Below are positions 6,392 through 8,639 of a DNA stretch of 8,639 nt, piece after piece. Position 1 is the stretch's first letter. Each line of letters begins with the position of its first letter. Location: NCBI RefSeq assembly GCF_937873925.1, contig NZ_CALNAT010000225.1, positions 1 through 8,639 on the forward strand, in the 5' to 3' direction. Under the pieces are notes generated by a model. It searched no databases. It was not told the origin of the DNA and was given only the letters and a program-made list of their open reading frames with translations. The position numbers and the translations under genes were made by a program. The DNA is from an uncultured Proteiniphilum sp. (GTDB lineage: Bacteria > Bacteroidota > Bacteroidia > Bacteroidales > Dysgonomonadaceae).

Positions 6392-8639
6392 TTAGAAATT
6401 AACTGTTAATCCAATAGTATAGGTACATGCCTGCGGGGGAGTAAGATAAGTGACATTCAAACTCAAGTTACGGGCCTGTGCACTTGTCACGTCACGCATG
6501 ATTTCCGGTTCACCGCTATACTTAGTATAATATTCATTAAATAAGGTAAGCAGATTGGTCGCCTGGGCATAAATACGTACGTCACGAATATAAAGTCTTT
6601 TCAAGGGTGTCCCGGTGAATGTATAACCGACATTCAGGTTCTTAAGGCGGAGAAAACCTGCATCATGCAAATATTCGGTTGTATTACGTGCCTGATTAAT
6701 TCCACTCCTGCCTAATGTAATACGGGGTATATCGGTTATATCACCCGGTTTTTGCCAGCGATCCAAAACCCTCTCTTTCAAATTCCAGGTTCCCATATTA
6801 TTCATTTGAAACTTTTCACCATCGTCATAAATATTTCCTCCTATCTGGAAAGTAAACATGAAACCGAAATCCCAATTTTTCCATAAAAAGCGGTTATTCA
6901 GCCCCCCAACGAAATCAGAATAAGGATGACCGACCGGCTGACGGTCACGTTCTGCATTATATTCTTTGGTTGATCCGATTGGCTTTTTATTCGCATCCAA
7001 CATTTCATAAATCGGAGCACCATCCTGCGGATCAACACCGATAGTTTTTACCAGATAGTTGACCCCGATAGGTTGTCCGACAAGTACACGAGTATCACCC
7101 TCACCGCCTAATGCATCAGGCCCGGCGGTACCTACATCAATCACTTTGTTTTTGTTGTAGCTGATATTAAAATCGGTTGTCCAGTTAAAATCATGATTAT
7201 TGACATTCACAGACTTAACATTGAATTCTATTCCGGTATTGCGCACTTTTCCTATATTGCCTAAGAATTGGGTATATCCACCGGATGCAGGAACACGAAC
7301 ATTCAGGAATAGATCTTTAGAGTTCTTATTATAGAATCCTATTTCCCCTGAGAACCGATTTTTCAGGAATCCGTACTCCAAACCGACGTCAAAAGTATTA
7401 GTTGTCTCCCATTTCAGGTTCGGATTCTTTAAAGAATTAATATACCAGTACTGTTTTCCGGTGTATAATTGTGTCTCATTCACATTGACTGCCCCCCATT
7501 GGGCATAGTTTGGTATTTCCGCATTTCCTGTAATACCATAACCTGTTTTTAATTTCAGGAGGCTTACAATATCATTATCCTTCATAAAATCTTCTTCCGT
7601 GATTAACCAACCAACGGAGGCTGCAGGAAAATCACCGAACTTATTATTCTCTCCAAAACGGGATGAACCATCACGACGATAAGTAGCAGTGAGCATATAA
7701 CGCTCTTTCAATGTATAGTTTACACGACCGAAGAAAGAAATGAACGAATACTCCTGATTAGGATAACGGGTAGATGTTTCTTTTGACGGATCGAATTCCG
7801 GGTTATTATACAACCAATCCTCCTTACCCATCTCAAACACAACATTCCTATAGTTGGAGGTTCTTTTAGACCTTAATGCCTCTGTACCTAAAAGGAAATG
7901 AAAACGATGATTGTCTCCCACCTTTAAGGCATAATTCAACAATGCCTTGGCATTCCAGTTCATATCATACTGATTGGTTATGTTACTATTAGGCGCAGTT
8001 GATAATTCTTTCGTTCGTAAATAGTTCGATTCGTTATCCCTATAATCAATATTACCTTCTACACGAAAGGAGAGATCTTTTATAATTGTCCAATCGGCAT
8101 ACATGTTAGTCATTACCCGATCTGTATAAATCTCCCGAAGTTTTTCATATATTTCTGCGACCGGATTGGTTGACATCGGGAATTTATAATAGTTTCCATC
8201 TGAGTCGTATGCAGGAAAATAAGGTAACGCATTGCTAATGGCACGACCATATCCCCCATCCCAACTAACGGGAACATACTTATTGAAAGTTCTGGAAAAA
8301 GTAAAGTTTCCTCCTACCTGAAGAAAGTTAAACGGAGAATAATCAAGGTTCAAACGTCCGCTTGTTCGTTTGAAGTGATTCTCTTTTATATAGGAATTTT
8401 CGGCAACGTTTGAAAGTCCGATATAGGTCTTTAGTCTATTCGAACCGAACGAAATTGAAAGATCATTGTAAGTAGATATTCCTGTGCGTGTTACCAAATC
8501 TTGCCAATCCGTATTATTGGCTAATGCTTCCGCTTCGGTGTATCCTCCCGGATAAGTAGTCACTGTTGCCGGATCAGGAGCACTTTGAGGATTAAAAGTA
8601 TAGTCATTTACCAACCCCTCTCTATATAGTTTCAGATAG
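6392..8639 (-). CDS. SusC/RagA-family TonB-dependent outer-membrane receptor, partial (C-terminal part)
   Basis: This is an outer-membrane beta-barrel that imports oligosaccharides captured by its SusD partner, powered by TonB. The reading frame is open to the right edge; 748 residues plus the stop codon are visible. The family usually has about 1000 residues, so the signal peptide, carboxypeptidase-regulatory-like domain and most of the plug lie outside. A TTG at 8614 is in frame but is internal: codons reading YLKLYREG precede it without a break. Visible SusC hallmarks are NTDWQDLVTRTG near the start of the barrel (about visible residue 42), alternating aromatic/polar strands throughout, the block FPAASVGWLITEEDF in mid-barrel, and the C-terminal strand YTIGLTVNF ending in the terminal Phe used for outer-membrane assembly. 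The susD-like gene follows after 11 nt, as is usual for the pair. Family is certain; the substrate cannot be read from the sequence, although the downstream GH13 gene points to alpha-glucan. Confidence 0.96.
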   Translation of the reverse strand, partial: YLKLYREGLVNDYTFNPQSAPDPATVTTYPGGYTEAEALANNTDWQDLVTRTGISTYNDLSISFGSNRLKTYIGLSNVAENSYIKENHFKRTSGRLNLDYSPFNFLQVGGNFTFSRTFNKYVPVSWDGGYGRAISNALPYFPAYDSDGNYYKFPMSTNPVAEIYEKLREIYTDRVMTNMYADWTIIKDLSFRVEGNIDYRDNESNYLRTKELSTAPNSNITNQYDMNWNAKALLNYALKVGDNHRFHFLLGTEALRSKRTSNYRNVVFEMGKEDWLYNNPEFDPSKETSTRYPNQEYSFISFFGRVNYTLKERYMLTATYRRDGSSRFGENNKFGDFPAASVGWLITEEDFMKDNDIVSLLKLKTGYGITGNAEIPNYAQWGAVNVNETQLYTGKQYWYINSLKNPNLKWETTNTFDVGLEYGFLKNRFSGEIGFYNKNSKDLFLNVRVPASGGYTQFLGNIGKVRNTGIEFNVKSVNVNNHDFNWTTDFNISYNKNKVIDVGTAGPDALGGEGDTRVLVGQPIGVNYLVKTIGVDPQDGAPIYEMLDANKKPIGSTKEYNAERDRQPVGHPYSDFVGGLNNRFLWKNWDFGFMFTFQIGGNIYDDGEKFQMNNMGTWNLKERVLDRWQKPGDITDIPRITLGRSGINQARNTTEYLHDAGFLRLKNLNVGYTFTGTPLKRLYIRDVRIYAQATNLLTLFNEYYTKYSGEPEIMRDVTSAQARNLSLNVTYLTPPQACTYTIGLTVNF

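Larger units (their letters stand above)
445..8639 (-). other. Probable PUL operon: susC-like, susD-like, GH13, esterase, TIM-barrel isomerase
   Basis: Five same-strand genes are separated by 11, 12, 20 and 33 nt, with no room for terminators or typical promoters between them, which supports a single transcript starting upstream of the susC-like gene beyond the right edge. The content (import pair, alpha-glucan hydrolase, esterase, isomerase-like enzyme) is that of a small polysaccharide or oligosaccharide utilization locus. No SusE/SusF-like binding protein and no lipoprotein surface amylase of the SusG kind follows the SusD gene. The regulator is not in the window. Confidence 0.75.

Noticed and set aside
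8612..8614. TTG as the start of the SusC-like gene
   Set aside because: The frame stays open to the window edge, and the product from this TTG would be a receptor without signal peptide or plug. The gene is cut by the window, not short.

Overview
The window is a fragment of a polysaccharide utilization locus (PUL) from a member of the Bacteroidota, most likely the order Bacteroidales (Bacteroides, Parabacteroides, Dysgonomonas or a relative). The main evidence is the adjacent SusC-type TonB-dependent receptor and SusD-type lipoprotein, which is the hallmark of these loci. The AT-rich composition, the near absence of Shine-Dalgarno sequences and the Tat/lipoprotein signals also fit. The genus cannot be named from the sequence alone.

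Every gene is on the minus strand, so transcription runs from right to left. In order they are: a SusC-like receptor cut by the right edge (8639-6392); a SusD-like lipoprotein (6380-4995); a GH13 alpha-glucan hydrolase of the SusA/neopullulanase type with a Sec signal peptide (4982-3147); a type-B carboxylesterase (3126-1453) and a xylose-isomerase-like TIM-barrel protein (1419-445), both with twin-arginine-like signals ending in a lipobox; and the N-terminal third or so of a Tat-exported Gfo/Idh/MocA oxidoreductase cut by the left edge (298-1). The first five genes are separated by only 11, 12, 20 and 33 nt and look like one operon. A 146-nt gap precedes the oxidoreductase. No gene-free stretch exceeds 300 nt. 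No RNA gene, mobile element or CRISPR array was seen.

A plausible working model is as follows. SusC/SusD bind and import an alpha-glucan oligosaccharide or alpha-glucoside. The GH13 enzyme cuts its alpha-glucosidic bonds in the periplasm, and the esterase removes acyl groups or another ester. The two exported redox/isomerase-type enzymes then act on the released sugar or glycoside. The last pairing, an exported Gfo/Idh/MocA protein beside an exported TIM-barrel isomerase, resembles the oxidative 3-keto-glycoside route described in gut Bacteroides. Combining it with a SusA-like alpha-glucanase and an esterase is the most interesting feature here. That assignment is inference; the individual protein families are well supported. 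The PUL regulator, the start of susC and any genes downstream of the oxidoreductase lie outside the window.
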